Shown piece after piece: positions 1-7,159 of a DNA stretch of 18,210 bases. The stretch is from Alloprevotella tannerae. Lineage in GTDB: Bacteria; Bacteroidota; Bacteroidia; Bacteroidales; Bacteroidaceae. Position 1 is the stretch's first letter; each line of letters starts with the position of its first letter. The notes beneath the pieces were generated by a model. That model worked only from the letters and a program-made list of their open reading frames with translations. It searched no databases and had not been told where the DNA came from. The translations under genes and the position numbers were made by a program. Location of the stretch: contig JABZGO010000014.1 of NCBI GenBank assembly GCA_015259305.1, forward strand, positions 1 through 18,210, in the 5' to 3' direction.

Positions 1-15
1 GGAATAATAGGCGTT

Positions 16-498
16 TCATTTTTTCAAGAATTTGAATGTTTGATTATTGACTTTGAGAACATAAGCACCTGCACTGAGGCGACTGATATCAATCGTGCGT
101 GCGGTCCAATGCTTATTGCTCATCACGAGGCGACCGCTCGGATCGAAGAGCATAAAGGACGCGTTCGTCAGCGCGTCAGCACCTTTTAAGGTCAGCGTCT
201 GCCCGTCGTTGAGCAGTTGCCAGCCATTGTTGCCCACCTCAGTGGTGGGAGAGATGCCCGTACTGATCTCGAAATGGAGACGGCGGGTATCGTCGTACTT
301 GAAATTAGCCATTGACGCATCTTGACCAACAACCGTAAACTGGTCTCCGGAGAAAATCAGCTTCTTCAATTGGCTTAGGTCATACTGCGTCTGTGCGCCG
401 TTCTTCATCTGCACGACAAGGCGGTCTTGGGCCTTAAGGCCGACGGCCATCCATGCAAACAACGAAAGCGCGATCAGGAATCGGCAGTTACGTTTCAT
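16..498 (-). CDS. Small secreted protein with T9SS type A-like C-terminal sorting tail
   Basis: This is a 160-residue protein. It opens with a clear signal peptide (basic MKRN, a hydrophobic core, and a likely cut after LKAQ near residue 24). The C-terminal 70 residues look like the Bacteroidetes type IX secretion sorting domain: a strand carrying FDPSGRLV, then ISRLSAGAYVLKV and a basic end, FKFLKK. The middle (residues 26-80) has the pattern of a short domain common in small secreted Bacteroidales proteins (VVQMKNG...LSQLKKLIFSGD). With so little mature sequence before the tail, it may be little more than an adaptor or a small surface protein; no catalytic motif is visible. The start is ATG at 498, just downstream of a consensus -7 box at 534-541. 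It appears to be a single-gene unit. Function is unknown; the sorting-tail reading is family knowledge applied to visible motifs. Confidence 0.8.
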   Translation of the reverse strand: MKRNCRFLIALSLFAWMAVGLKAQDRLVVQMKNGAQTQYDLSQLKKLIFSGDQFTVVGQDASMANFKYDDTRRLHFEISTGISPTTEVGNNGWQLLNDGQTLTLKGADALTNASFMLFDPSGRLVMSNKHWTARTIDISRLSAGAYVLKVNNQTFKFLKK

Positions 499-533
499 GA
501 ATTTTTTATTTTTAGAAATGAATTGTTACGCCG

Positions 534-541
534 CAAAGATA
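534..541 (-). promoter_or_regulatory. Bacteroidetes -7 promoter box upstream of the T9SS-tail gene
   Basis: The minus strand reads TATCTTTG, an exact match to the TAnnTTTG -7 consensus, followed by C. It lies 35 bases upstream of the ATG at 498. No TTTG sits at the usual 19-21 base spacing, so only the -7 element is called. Confidence 0.5.
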
Positions 542-757
542 AGGCTTTAACGACAAAAACTTTCTATATATATGTATTTATTTAGGAAAAAGGGCTTGTA
601 TTGGGCGTAGGTCGTCGGGGTTTGTAGCCTTACGGCCGCACAGGAGTGCTTGACGAGCAGCAAAAGGCTATGCCTGCACGGAGCGAGATCAAGGGTGGCC
701 CGCGCTGCTATATATATAATGTGCGGTGCAGCCGGTGAATGCGACAGTGTAAAAGCG

Positions 758-793
758 AAGCAGCCGAGCATCTCGGGGGATACTCGGCTGCTT
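758..793 (-). terminator. Hairpin terminator after the beta-barrel gene
   Basis: An 11-bp perfect inverted repeat (AAGCAGCCGAG at 758-768, CTCGGCTGCTT at 783-793) has a 14-base loop and lies 22 bases past the stop of the 816-1445 gene. Read on the minus strand it is followed by a weak T-rich run (CGCTTTTAC). The rest of 499-757 holds only AT-rich TATATA runs, and I see no gene in it. Confidence 0.7.
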
Positions 794-815
794 GTAGTAT
801 TGTGCTCGCTTAAAA

Positions 816-1445
816 TCAGAAGAGATAAGCGGCTTGCACTTGGAAAGTGTTAGCACGGAAGGAGTACGTACCGGCGCCATAGGTCTTGGAATATTTGCTC
901 AACATAATATTGTAGCCAATGCCCAACTCTACGTGGCCGGCCAACTTAACACCGGCGCCGATGTTCCAACTCACGTTCATATTCTCGCGCTTGAAAGCGT
1001 CGGCAATACGACCTTCGGTAATGTCTGTTATGCCCCACTTGCAATTGCCAATATTGAAGCCAAACTGAGGACCGGTGGAAGCATAAACGGCTGCAATAGA
1101 ACTCAAGCCCAAAGTATAGCGGAAGTTTACAGGCACTTCCACACTGCGGAAAGTTTTAGAAGTGTGGTCTGTCAAACTCAAGCGGCGTTGATTGTAGAGC
1201 AGGGCTACGTCGCCACCAAAACCGAGGAAGTTGAAGTTCATCTTAGGCCCAACATAGAAACCATAACGATTCTGCGGGTCTGTAAACTGCTTCAAGTTCT
1301 TGCTCACACTGAGCTTACTCAAATTCATACCGGCTTCGAGACCAAATTCAATGCCGGCTTTGGCCGGTTGCGCAATGCCGAGGGTCAGCATTACCGCAAA
1401 AATCAAAAGAGACTTTTTCGTAACGCAGTATATATAAAAGTGTAC
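816..1445 (-). CDS. Outer-membrane beta-barrel (porin-like) protein, start codon unclear
   Basis: The open frame encodes a small outer-membrane beta-barrel protein of the PF13568-like type. Alternating hydrophobic strands run through it (FGLEAGMNLSKL, YGFYVGPKMNFNF, STGPQFGFNIG, VELGIGYNIML) and it ends with an aromatic residue (QVQAAYLF), as the BAM machinery prefers. A signal peptide is readable as VTKKSLLIFAVMLTLG...PAKA. No ATG precedes this signal peptide. The frame is open back to a stop at 1446-1448. Within it the only starts are TTG at 1406, which drops the KKS basic region, or non-standard codons (GTT/ACG at about 1419-1424, ATA near 1433). Either the start codon has been mutated or a rare start is used. 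It lies 44 bases after nhaD on the same strand, so it is probably co-transcribed. Its role is unknown. Confidence 0.75.
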   Translation of the reverse strand, partial: VHFYIYCVTKKSLLIFAVMLTLGIAQPAKAGIEFGLEAGMNLSKLSVSKNLKQFTDPQNRYGFYVGPKMNFNFLGFGGDVALLYNQRRLSLTDHTSKTFRSVEVPVNFRYTLGLSSIAAVYASTGPQFGFNIGNCKWGITDITEGRIADAFKRENMNVSWNIGAGVKLAGHVELGIGYNIMLSKYSKTYGAGTYSFRANTFQVQAAYLF

Positions 1446-1449
1446 TTAT

Positions 1450-2805
1450 TTAGGGGAAGATATAATGACGCTCAACCCAATAGTAGGCGATGCCGGCTAA
1501 GTAGCCCACGAGTGCCACCCAAGAGATGCGCTTCATATACCAACCGAAGGAGATGTTCTCTAAGCCCATCACGACTACGCCTGCGGCAGAACCGATGATC
1601 AACATAGAACCACCGACGCCGGCACAGTAAGCGAGCAATTGCCAGAATACGCCATCGACAGCCATATCGCCTGATGGCGCAATGGGATACATACCCATAC
1701 AGCCGGCTACGAGGGGCACGTTGTCGACAATGCTGGAAGCTACGCCGATAATACCCGTAACGAGGTAGTGGTTGCCGCCTGATGCGCTATTGAGCCAAGA
1801 GCCAAGGCCGTGGAGCACGCCAATCTCTTCGAGGCAAGCTACGGCCATCAAAATACCGAGGAAGAAGAGAATCGTCGACATATCCAAGCGTGAAAGGAGT
1901 TTGGTCACACGTTTCTTCATACCATCGGAGATGTTGTGCTTATTGCGATAGAAGAGTTCGGTCGTAAGCCAGAGTACACTCAAGACAAGCAAGATGCCCA
2001 TAAAAGGAGGCAGGTCCGTCAAATAGCGAAAGACGGGGACGAAGAGCAAACCACCTACGCCAAGGAAGAAGACTATCTTACGCTCCGCAGCCGAGAAGTC
2101 GAGCGAGTCGCCTTCAGTAGCGACTTGCACCTTCGAAAGTTCGCCTTTGAGCGACATCTGAAGAATCAATGTAGGAATAACAACGGAGATGAGCGAAGGA
2201 ATGAAGATCTCCTTCATTACGCCGGCCGTCGTGATCGCGCCTTTGATCCAAAGCATAATCGTCGTAACGTCGCCAATCGGTGAGAAAGCACCACCACTAT
2301 TGGCTGCAATAACAATGAGCGAAGCATAGATGAGGCGGTCCTTATGGTCGCTGACGAGCTTGCGCAAGACCATAATCATCACGATACTCGTAGTAAGATT
2401 GTCGAGCGCGGCTGAGAGGAAGAAGGTCATAAACATGATCTTCCAAAGCAATTTACGCTTTGAACGCGTCTCTAGGGCATCGCGCACGAAGTTGAAACCG
2501 CCATTGGTATCTACAACTTCCACGATGGTCATGGCGCCCATTAGGAAGAAGAGCGTCTCCGCCGTACTGCCTAAATGTCCTTGCAAGATTGCACTTACGG
2601 CTTGGCCTACGCCTTCTGCGCCGCCTTGATAGTCGGCGTGCATCGTTGTTAGATAACTGAGCGGGTCAATCATATACAAAACCCAAACAGCTACGCACAT
2701 TAGTAGTGCAAACGCCGCTTTATTAACTCTCAAACTGTGCTCGACGGCAATTCCTAAGTAGCCGAGCACAAATGTTGCCACGATGGCAATCGTTAACGTA
2801 CCCAT
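1450..2805 (-). CDS. nhaD: NhaD-type Na+/H+ antiporter
   Basis: A 451-residue inner-membrane protein with 11-13 hydrophobic segments, belonging to the NhaD branch of the ion transporter superfamily. These proteins export sodium in exchange for protons and support pH and salt homeostasis. Visible hallmarks are two internal-repeat motifs with a paired Asp-Asn in the membrane: ALDNLTTS (D135/N136) and SIVDNVPLVAG (D361/N362). Between them is the conserved stretch AANSGGAFSPIGDVTT (about 168-182). The length is typical for the family. The start is ATG at 2805. A promoter is visible at 2834-2865, and the beta-barrel gene follows within 44 bases. Asaccharolytic Bacteroidales often rely on sodium gradients, which fits. 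The assignment is confident at family level. Confidence 0.92.
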   Translation of the reverse strand: MGTLTIAIVATFVLGYLGIAVEHSLRVNKAAFALLMCVAVWVLYMIDPLSYLTTMHADYQGGAEGVGQAVSAILQGHLGSTAETLFFLMGAMTIVEVVDTNGGFNFVRDALETRSKRKLLWKIMFMTFFLSAALDNLTTSIVMIMVLRKLVSDHKDRLIYASLIVIAANSGGAFSPIGDVTTIMLWIKGAITTAGVMKEIFIPSLISVVIPTLILQMSLKGELSKVQVATEGDSLDFSAAERKIVFFLGVGGLLFVPVFRYLTDLPPFMGILLVLSVLWLTTELFYRNKHNISDGMKKRVTKLLSRLDMSTILFFLGILMAVACLEEIGVLHGLGSWLNSASGGNHYLVTGIIGVASSIVDNVPLVAGCMGMYPIAPSGDMAVDGVFWQLLAYCAGVGGSMLIIGSAAGVVVMGLENISFGWYMKRISWVALVGYLAGIAYYWVERHYIFP

Positions 2806-2833
2806 TGTTCTTGATTGGTTAAAAATCTGCGTG

Positions 2834-2865
2834 CAAAGGACAAGAAAAAAAGTCAGAAGGCCAAA
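2834..2865 (-). promoter_or_regulatory. Promoter of nhaD
   Basis: On the minus strand a TTTG (2862-2865) is followed after 20 bases by GTCCTTTGC (-7 box at 2834-2841), close to the Bacteroidetes TTTG-N19-21-TAnnTTTG pattern. It lies 29 bases upstream of the nhaD ATG. Confidence 0.5.
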
Positions 2866-2894
2866 TTCCTATCTACTTTTTACTGAAAAATACG

Positions 2895-2902
2895 TATCTT
2901 CG
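2895..2902 (+). promoter_or_regulatory. Possible -7 box driving the folded leader and tRNA-Arg
   Basis: TATCTTCG departs from TAnnTTTG at one base and is followed by C. No good -33 element is visible. It would transcribe rightward through the folded stretch 2930-3043 into the tRNA, divergently from nhaD. Confidence 0.3.
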
Positions 2903-2925
2903 CACCGAATTTACTGCCGTAAGCT

Positions 2926-3063
2926 ATGCGGCTCGCGTCTATTTGCCTCTTTTTGCCTTTTCCGGCAATGATTTGGCAAGGCGCGCTTAGCGCCGCTACC
3001 CTTGCAAGCCAACGCAAAGAGGCGAGCGCCCCGCTTTCGGCGCAAAGTCTTATGGCGAAGTAA
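2926..3063 (+). CDS. Possible 45-residue small ORF in a highly folded leader
   Basis: An ATG at 2926 opens 45 codons ending with TAA at 3061-3063, two bases before the tRNA begins. The product would start MRLASICLFLPFPAMIWQG, a hydrophobic, signal-like N-terminus, and end with a polar tail. I recognise no family. The same DNA is full of complementary segments, including an 8-bp stem at 2945-2952 with 3016-3023, inner stems TTGGC/GCCAA, and GGCGC/GCGCC at 2980-2994. It may therefore be a structured RNA (5' leader or small RNA) rather than a protein gene. No ribosome-binding site is evident. Low confidence as a CDS. Confidence 0.25.
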   Translation: MRLASICLFLPFPAMIWQGALSAATLASQRKEASAPLSAQSLMAK

Positions 3064-3064
3064 A

Positions 3065-3139
3065 GGTCCTGTAGTTCAACGGATAGAATAGAGGTTTCCT
3101 AAACCTTAGATTTGGGTTCGATTCCCAACGGGACTACCA
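3065..3139 (+). tRNA. tRNA-Arg (anticodon CCT), 3' CCA encoded
   Basis: A complete cloverleaf can be drawn by eye. Acceptor stem GGTCCTG pairs with CGGGACT (one G-T at the base and one wobble). The D arm contains AGTTCAACGGATAGAAT. The anticodon stem GAGGT/ACCTT encloses the loop TTCCTAA with anticodon CCT. The T arm is TTGGG-TTCGATT-CCCAA, followed by discriminator A and a genomically encoded CCA. CCT decodes the AGG arginine codon. tRNA 3' ends are frequent integration sites, but I found no repeat of this one elsewhere in the window. Confidence 0.95.
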
Positions 3140-3140
3140 A

Positions 3141-3178
3141 GCATCGTGCGACACCATCCGGATCGCGCGATGCTTTTT
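3141..3178 (+). terminator. Intrinsic terminator after tRNA-Arg
   Basis: A 10-bp stem (3141-3150 with 3164-3173, one G-T pair) and a 13-base loop are followed by TTTTT at 3174-3178, immediately after the tRNA CCA end. Confidence 0.9.
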
Positions 3179-3361
3179 GTATAAAAGAAGCAAGAGGCAA
3201 CGCGCCAATACCAAAACTTTATGATGCACACAAGCCAAAAGACAAAGGAACATAGGGCGACATCCTTAATGATCTATGAACGCCGGCTATGCGTTGTCAA
3301 TCTTTCTTGCATAAAGAGCGAAGATGATAGAAATTAGATTGGCAAAAAAAGCAAAGATTTG

Positions 3362-3392
3362 TTGCGATATTAATGAAATTTACAGACCTTTG
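3362..3392 (+). promoter_or_regulatory. Candidate promoter of the 3426-3992 secreted protein
   Basis: TTG at 3362-3364 is followed after 20 bases by GACCTTTG (3385-3392) and C, resembling the Bacteroidetes -33/-7 pair with a degenerate first half of the -7 box. The leader before the ATG would be about 25 A/T-rich bases. Confidence 0.4.
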
Positions 3393-3425
3393 CGCACAGA
3401 ACTTTAATTTTAAACATTTAAGGGT

Positions 3426-3992
3426 ATGAAGAAGTTATTTTTGACGCTTTTTGCTAGCGTATGTTTCGCAACCGCCTTGCAGGCGCAAACCATTACGGTT
3501 GAAGAGCCTGAGTTTGCAGAGGAAACTTTGTTGCTCACTTCAAACACGAAGGGTGAGAAGTTGAATCGTGAAAATGGCACCGTAAAATCCAAGGCCGGAG
3601 CAAGTCTTTACCTCACCGGCATAGGCAAGGTGAAAACGCGCTTAACGCTACAAGGCGCACAATCAACCAGCAAAGCGAAGGGCGCCTCTACGACGAAGCT
3701 TATCATTAAAGCCGTAAACAATACGACAGACCCGAACTCTTTCATCAGCATCTTCAAATTTGAAGTTAAGGGTAAGGAGCGCAGATATCAACTCGCAGAG
3801 AGCGGAACGCTTTCTAAAACGGAAGAGAACAACTTGTCGAGCGTAGAGTATAAGGCCAAGAAGTATGGCCAAAGTTCTTACCTTCTCGTGTTAGAAAATC
3901 TTCAACCGGGCGAATATGGTATCGTAATTGGCGATCCCAATAATGCGAACACAAAGAACACGATGAAAGTCACAACCTTTACGGTTGAATAA
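3426..3992 (+). CDS. Secreted protein of unknown function
   Basis: A 188-residue protein with a textbook signal peptide (MKKLFLTLFASVCFATALQAQ, cut expected after QAQ at residue 21). The mature part is rich in Thr, Ser, Lys and short beta-strand patterns, with no cysteine, transmembrane segment or lipobox. Near the C-terminus is a turn-rich segment LENLQPGEYGIVIGDPNN, reminiscent of a beta-sandwich fold; the protein then ends in alternating strands (MKVTTFTVE). There is no T9SS-type tail, so it probably stays in the periplasm or reaches the surface by another route. It stands alone between a tRNA terminator and its own 19-bp hairpin. I do not recognise a family. Confidence 0.8.
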   Translation: MKKLFLTLFASVCFATALQAQTITVEEPEFAEETLLLTSNTKGEKLNRENGTVKSKAGASLYLTGIGKVKTRLTLQGAQSTSKAKGASTTKLIIKAVNNTTDPNSFISIFKFEVKGKERRYQLAESGTLSKTEENNLSSVEYKAKKYGQSSYLLVLENLQPGEYGIVIGDPNNANTKNTMKVTTFTVE

Positions 3993-4008
3993 TTTGCTAC
4001 TGCACCCA

Positions 4009-4054
4009 TAAGACTTCCGCCCACACAGCCTCGCTTGTGTGGGCGGAAGTCTTA
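4009..4054 (+). terminator. Long perfect hairpin after the secreted-protein gene
   Basis: A 19-bp perfect stem (4009-4027 with 4036-4054) with an 8-base loop lies 17 bases past the stop codon. No T run follows on either side, so it may act as a bidirectional or transcript-stabilising hairpin. Confidence 0.7.
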
Positions 4055-4343
4055 GATACCGTCTTATACATTATACAGATGTGTATAACTTGACATGCGC
4101 ACTGACTCCGATAAGGTTATTCGCGAACAAAGCACCAAGGCGCACATATAAAACACGTCTGAAACACAATCCGACCAACGCCGTACAAAACATACCATTA
4201 TATCTATAGGAGGCAGCCGGTAGCAGTTTGCACGTGTTGTGAAAACCTTTGCGCGCCAAACTTTAGCCCTCGCCTTTCAAGCTCACCCGGCCTATTCGCC
4301 AAGAGTTCCTAGAGAAAACCCAACCGACCTTACCCTATCTAAC
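4055..4343. other. Intergenic stretch with no recognisable gene
   Basis: Between two convergent terminators I see no ORF with protein-like character, no RNA gene and no repeat. The sequence reads as ordinary spacer. Confidence 0.5.
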
Positions 4344-4386
4344 AAAGAATCTGCAACAGCCTTTTAGGGCTGCTACAGATTCTTTC
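4344..4386 (-). terminator. Hairpin terminator of the fimbrillin-like operon
   Basis: Complementary arms (AAGAATCTG...CAGCC and GGCTG...CAGATTCTT) form a long stem with one or two mismatches around a short A/T loop. It starts about 26 bases beyond the stop codon at 4412. T-rich bases follow the stem on the minus strand. Confidence 0.65.
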
Positions 4387-4411
4387 CTACTATATATTGT
4401 CTCGTCTTGTC

Positions 4412-6808
4412 TTAATCTGCGTAAGGGATTGTTCTCCACAAACGAACGGGGATCTGCATCCGAAGGTTTTGTGTGTAGGTAGAAGCTCCATCAGAGGGCG
4501 TTCCGCTTGAGAGAGGATAGGTTTGATGCTGCGGAATACCTTTATAACCATAAAAGAAGAAGCTACCAACATTAGAACCCTGATTGGGCGATCTAAAACC
4601 TACAACAAACTTCGGCTTGTTGCCATCATTATCAAGCACGATATTCCGCTGTGCGAATCTTGCACCATCCAACACATCGTCAAGCGTCCAATACTGGGCA
4701 CTCCATCCCTCTTTGGCACGATACCAGTAGGAAAATTTATTCGTACTTCCTGTGATACTAAATTCTCCAAATACATAAATACCGCTCAAAGGAAGAATGC
4801 GCTTCACGTCAGCAGGATATACGTATCCGTAATTGTCCGGCTCAGCCCAGAAATCTTCATTGGCGATGTCGGGCATATCGAGTACAAAGCGCGGACCGAG
4901 ATAGCGCTGTGAAAGCAAAACTCGCTTGTTGGCCAGATCATCCTCCCAACGCATCACGTAACGATACTTGTTAGTATCAATCCAAGAAAGACCGGTCATA
5001 CCGGAACTTACTCGACCGGAAGAAATCTTAGCATATCCTTGATAAGCTTGTCCTTCGCCATCATTAGTGATGTAGTCGGGTTTCTTAGACATATTCAGCA
5101 TATAAGCTATTTGCGTGCCATTAGCTTGCACGAGCTTAGAAGAACTTTGATAGACAAGCTTTGCCGCCGGCCAGCCGGGAAGTCTTGCCGGAGATATAAT
5201 GTCCACAGGTCTATCAATAGGCGCACCTGAGGAAAAATCCGTACGGAAAGCTGAAAAGCCATAACCTTGCGGAATAATACTGCGCCAATACTCGTGACCG
5301 GCCATCATATAATCTGATGGAATAGTAGAGAGATTCGACTCGACCTGAGCATATGTATAGCGCGTAGTGTGGGCTACATCTTGATTCACATCAGTAGAGA
5401 GCTGCGCATCCGTACCGAAGTTGTCGTGCTTAGCAATATAACTTAGCGGCGGGAACTCGTAAACGACTTTACCCTTAGCCGGATAGTTGGCACCGGAAAG
5501 GTAGCTGGTGCGCGTACCATAAGCCGGAATCATGTTGATCGACTTAGGCACAACCATGCCGCTCGTACCATTGCCATCGGGCACCGCCATCAGCATAAAC
5601 TGCGTCTTCGCAATGTGCATCGTATCGGCTGCACCTACCCCTTCTGTATTACCTTTGTAGATTCTAACGTCTTGCTCTTTCGGGCACATCCATACATAGA
5701 TGAAGCTGGGCGCTTCCTTTCCTTTTACAACCTTATCAAAATTGTCGCCCGAGGCTTTAGGCAAGAAAGTATGGTCATAATAATAGAGTGCCGTATTGAG
5801 CTTTTTAGCTTTCTCTTGATCAAAGTTGGCCACATAATCGCCTATCAGGCGGAAGCGGCGCTTAGCAATGAGTCCGTCAGCACCTGTCATCGCATTGTCA
5901 TCCAATGGGCGTTGATAGAACTTGAAGGCCTTGAAGGCACTCTTGTAAGAGTCCAACTTAGCCGAAGAGATTTCCGTATCTGTCACATCGTGAAGCTCGG
6001 ACGACTTAACAAAATTCTTATCATCAAACGCACTTAAGTCAAACTGCCCGCAAAGAATGTTGCTCGTAATGATGCGCACACCATTATATTTAAAATCGAA
6101 GTGCGTACCGTTAGAGACCTTCAAGCGAACGATCGTGCCAAACTGCTTGAAGCGAACCGGCAACTTTGCCTCAAAGGTACCATTTGCTGCATTTGTCTCC
6201 AACTTGCGCCAACTGAAAATGTACGGAACGTTTGCGCCCCACGTTGCGACCTCGCCGGTTGATGTGCGAGGCGTATGGCCTTCTGAATAGCCATTAAACT
6301 TCACTTGGTTAGTACCAAGCAGCTGCTCGCCGCCTAAGATACCGCACACATACCACGTGCCGGCACTCAAATTAGAGCCGGCTTTAAGCTCGAAGTGTTC
6401 GTTGGTTTCCAGGCTCAATTTGCCGCCCTTCTTATAGGTCCAATTCGTCACAACTTTCGTAATAGGTTGTGAATCGTCAGAGTTTCTAAAGATCAAGACT
6501 ACAGGAACTTTCGTACCGTCTTCAAGTTCCTTGCCATCGTCACCCGATTTATCAAAGATGCCAATCGGCGTTGGGAAGCCTTCAGCGTGCCCATCCGCAG
6601 CAATTGTTTGATAACCGATTGCGCGGCGGCTCGGCCCTTCAGCTTTCGGAGAGCCACTCTGCCCGCCCATATCGCCTTCGATCGACAGCGATACCTTCAC
6701 ACCGGGTTGCTCCTCTTGGCCGGCACCGGGCCCTACAATCTCTTGATCTGAACAGCCACTAAAGAGTGCTATGCAGACCGCAAAACTTGCATAAAGTAAA
6801 TGTTTCAT
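4412..6808 (-). CDS. Fimbrillin-family (Mfa-like/FimB-like) surface lipoprotein
   Basis: A 798-residue lipoprotein. The signal peptide ends in the lipobox LFSGC, with the lipidated Cys at residue 19 followed by a Ser/Asp/Gly-rich linker. An Arg-Arg pair at 61-62 (PSRRAIGYQ) is where gingipain-like proteases mature fimbrial subunits in Porphyromonas. That parallel is inference. The segment around residues 220-260 (LPVRFKQFGTIVRLKVSNG) has the typical Mfa-like/fimbrillin N-terminal domain pattern. The C-terminal half is rich in aromatic residues and Gly (YVMRWEDD, FSYWYRAKEGW, SFFFYGYKG) and contains no sortase or T9SS signal. At about 800 residues it is larger than a typical anchor or major subunit and suits a tip or accessory subunit. 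A 50-residue ORF lies 77 bases upstream under the same promoter. No other fimbrial gene is within view. Confidence 0.7.
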   Translation of the reverse strand: MKHLLYASFAVCIALFSGCSDQEIVGPGAGQEEQPGVKVSLSIEGDMGGQSGSPKAEGPSRRAIGYQTIAADGHAEGFPTPIGIFDKSGDDGKELEDGTKVPVVLIFRNSDDSQPITKVVTNWTYKKGGKLSLETNEHFELKAGSNLSAGTWYVCGILGGEQLLGTNQVKFNGYSEGHTPRTSTGEVATWGANVPYIFSWRKLETNAANGTFEAKLPVRFKQFGTIVRLKVSNGTHFDFKYNGVRIITSNILCGQFDLSAFDDKNFVKSSELHDVTDTEISSAKLDSYKSAFKAFKFYQRPLDDNAMTGADGLIAKRRFRLIGDYVANFDQEKAKKLNTALYYYDHTFLPKASGDNFDKVVKGKEAPSFIYVWMCPKEQDVRIYKGNTEGVGAADTMHIAKTQFMLMAVPDGNGTSGMVVPKSINMIPAYGTRTSYLSGANYPAKGKVVYEFPPLSYIAKHDNFGTDAQLSTDVNQDVAHTTRYTYAQVESNLSTIPSDYMMAGHEYWRSIIPQGYGFSAFRTDFSSGAPIDRPVDIISPARLPGWPAAKLVYQSSSKLVQANGTQIAYMLNMSKKPDYITNDGEGQAYQGYAKISSGRVSSGMTGLSWIDTNKYRYVMRWEDDLANKRVLLSQRYLGPRFVLDMPDIANEDFWAEPDNYGYVYPADVKRILPLSGIYVFGEFSITGSTNKFSYWYRAKEGWSAQYWTLDDVLDGARFAQRNIVLDNDGNKPKFVVGFRSPNQGSNVGSFFFYGYKGIPQHQTYPLSSGTPSDGASTYTQNLRMQIPVRLWRTIPYAD

Positions 6809-6885
6809 TCTTTTTTATAATACGGCTATATAGGAAATTTCTCCTATGGTTTAATCAGTTCTGTTTACACTGAGATTCTAAACGA

Positions 6886-7038
6886 TTAGTCATTTCCCTC
6901 TTCGGGGTCCGGCTCATCATCACCGGGCTCAAGCGTACCTTGAATGTTACTTCCCGGGCGAATAGGCACACCCATCATTTCATCCGTATAAAGACTTAAC
7001 ACCTCTATGCCGGGACTTACGTATTCCATTTTCCTCAT
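6886..7038 (-). CDS. 50-residue peptide, unknown function, upstream of the fimbrillin-like gene
   Basis: ATG at 7036-7038 to TAA at 6886-6888. The product begins MRKMEYVSPGIEVLSLYTDE and ends in a strongly acidic tail (GDDEPDPEEGND). The opening resembles a widespread class of short Bacteroidales peptides of the form M..Y..P.IEV.....E.M, usually annotated as hypothetical and found next to surface-protein genes. There is no signal peptide or membrane segment. It is the first gene after the promoter at 7130-7159 and precedes the lipoprotein gene by 77 bases, so the two are probably one transcript. Its role is unknown; a leader-type peptide is only a thought. Confidence 0.6.
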   Translation of the reverse strand: MRKMEYVSPGIEVLSLYTDEMMGVPIRPGSNIQGTLEPGDDEPDPEEGND

Positions 7039-7129
7039 AAAAAAAACTCTCTATCTTATTAATAAATGTTCTGTTTGATTTCTATCGCTCATCAAGCCTT
7101 GTCTAATCACATTCTTCGTGTAGTTTCGG

Positions 7130-7159
7130 CAAAATTACGAACAAAAATTAAACGAACAA
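7130..7159 (-). promoter_or_regulatory. Promoter of the peptide/fimbrillin-like operon
   Basis: On the minus strand TTG (7157-7159) is followed after 19 bases by TAATTTTG (7130-7137) and C, an exact -7 consensus with correct spacing. The 5' leader to the ATG at 7038 would be about 85 bases. Confidence 0.65.

Noticed and set aside
834..1598. Plus-strand frame of 254 codons
   Set aside because: It is antisense to the beta-barrel protein and the end of nhaD, both of which have strong family and signal-peptide patterns. The antisense product has no recognisable motif.
3065..3139. tRNA-Arg as the attachment site of the hsd island
   Set aside because: The 3' end of the tRNA is not repeated elsewhere in the window, and the recombinase lies over 13 kb away beside the hsdS repeats, where it has a better job.
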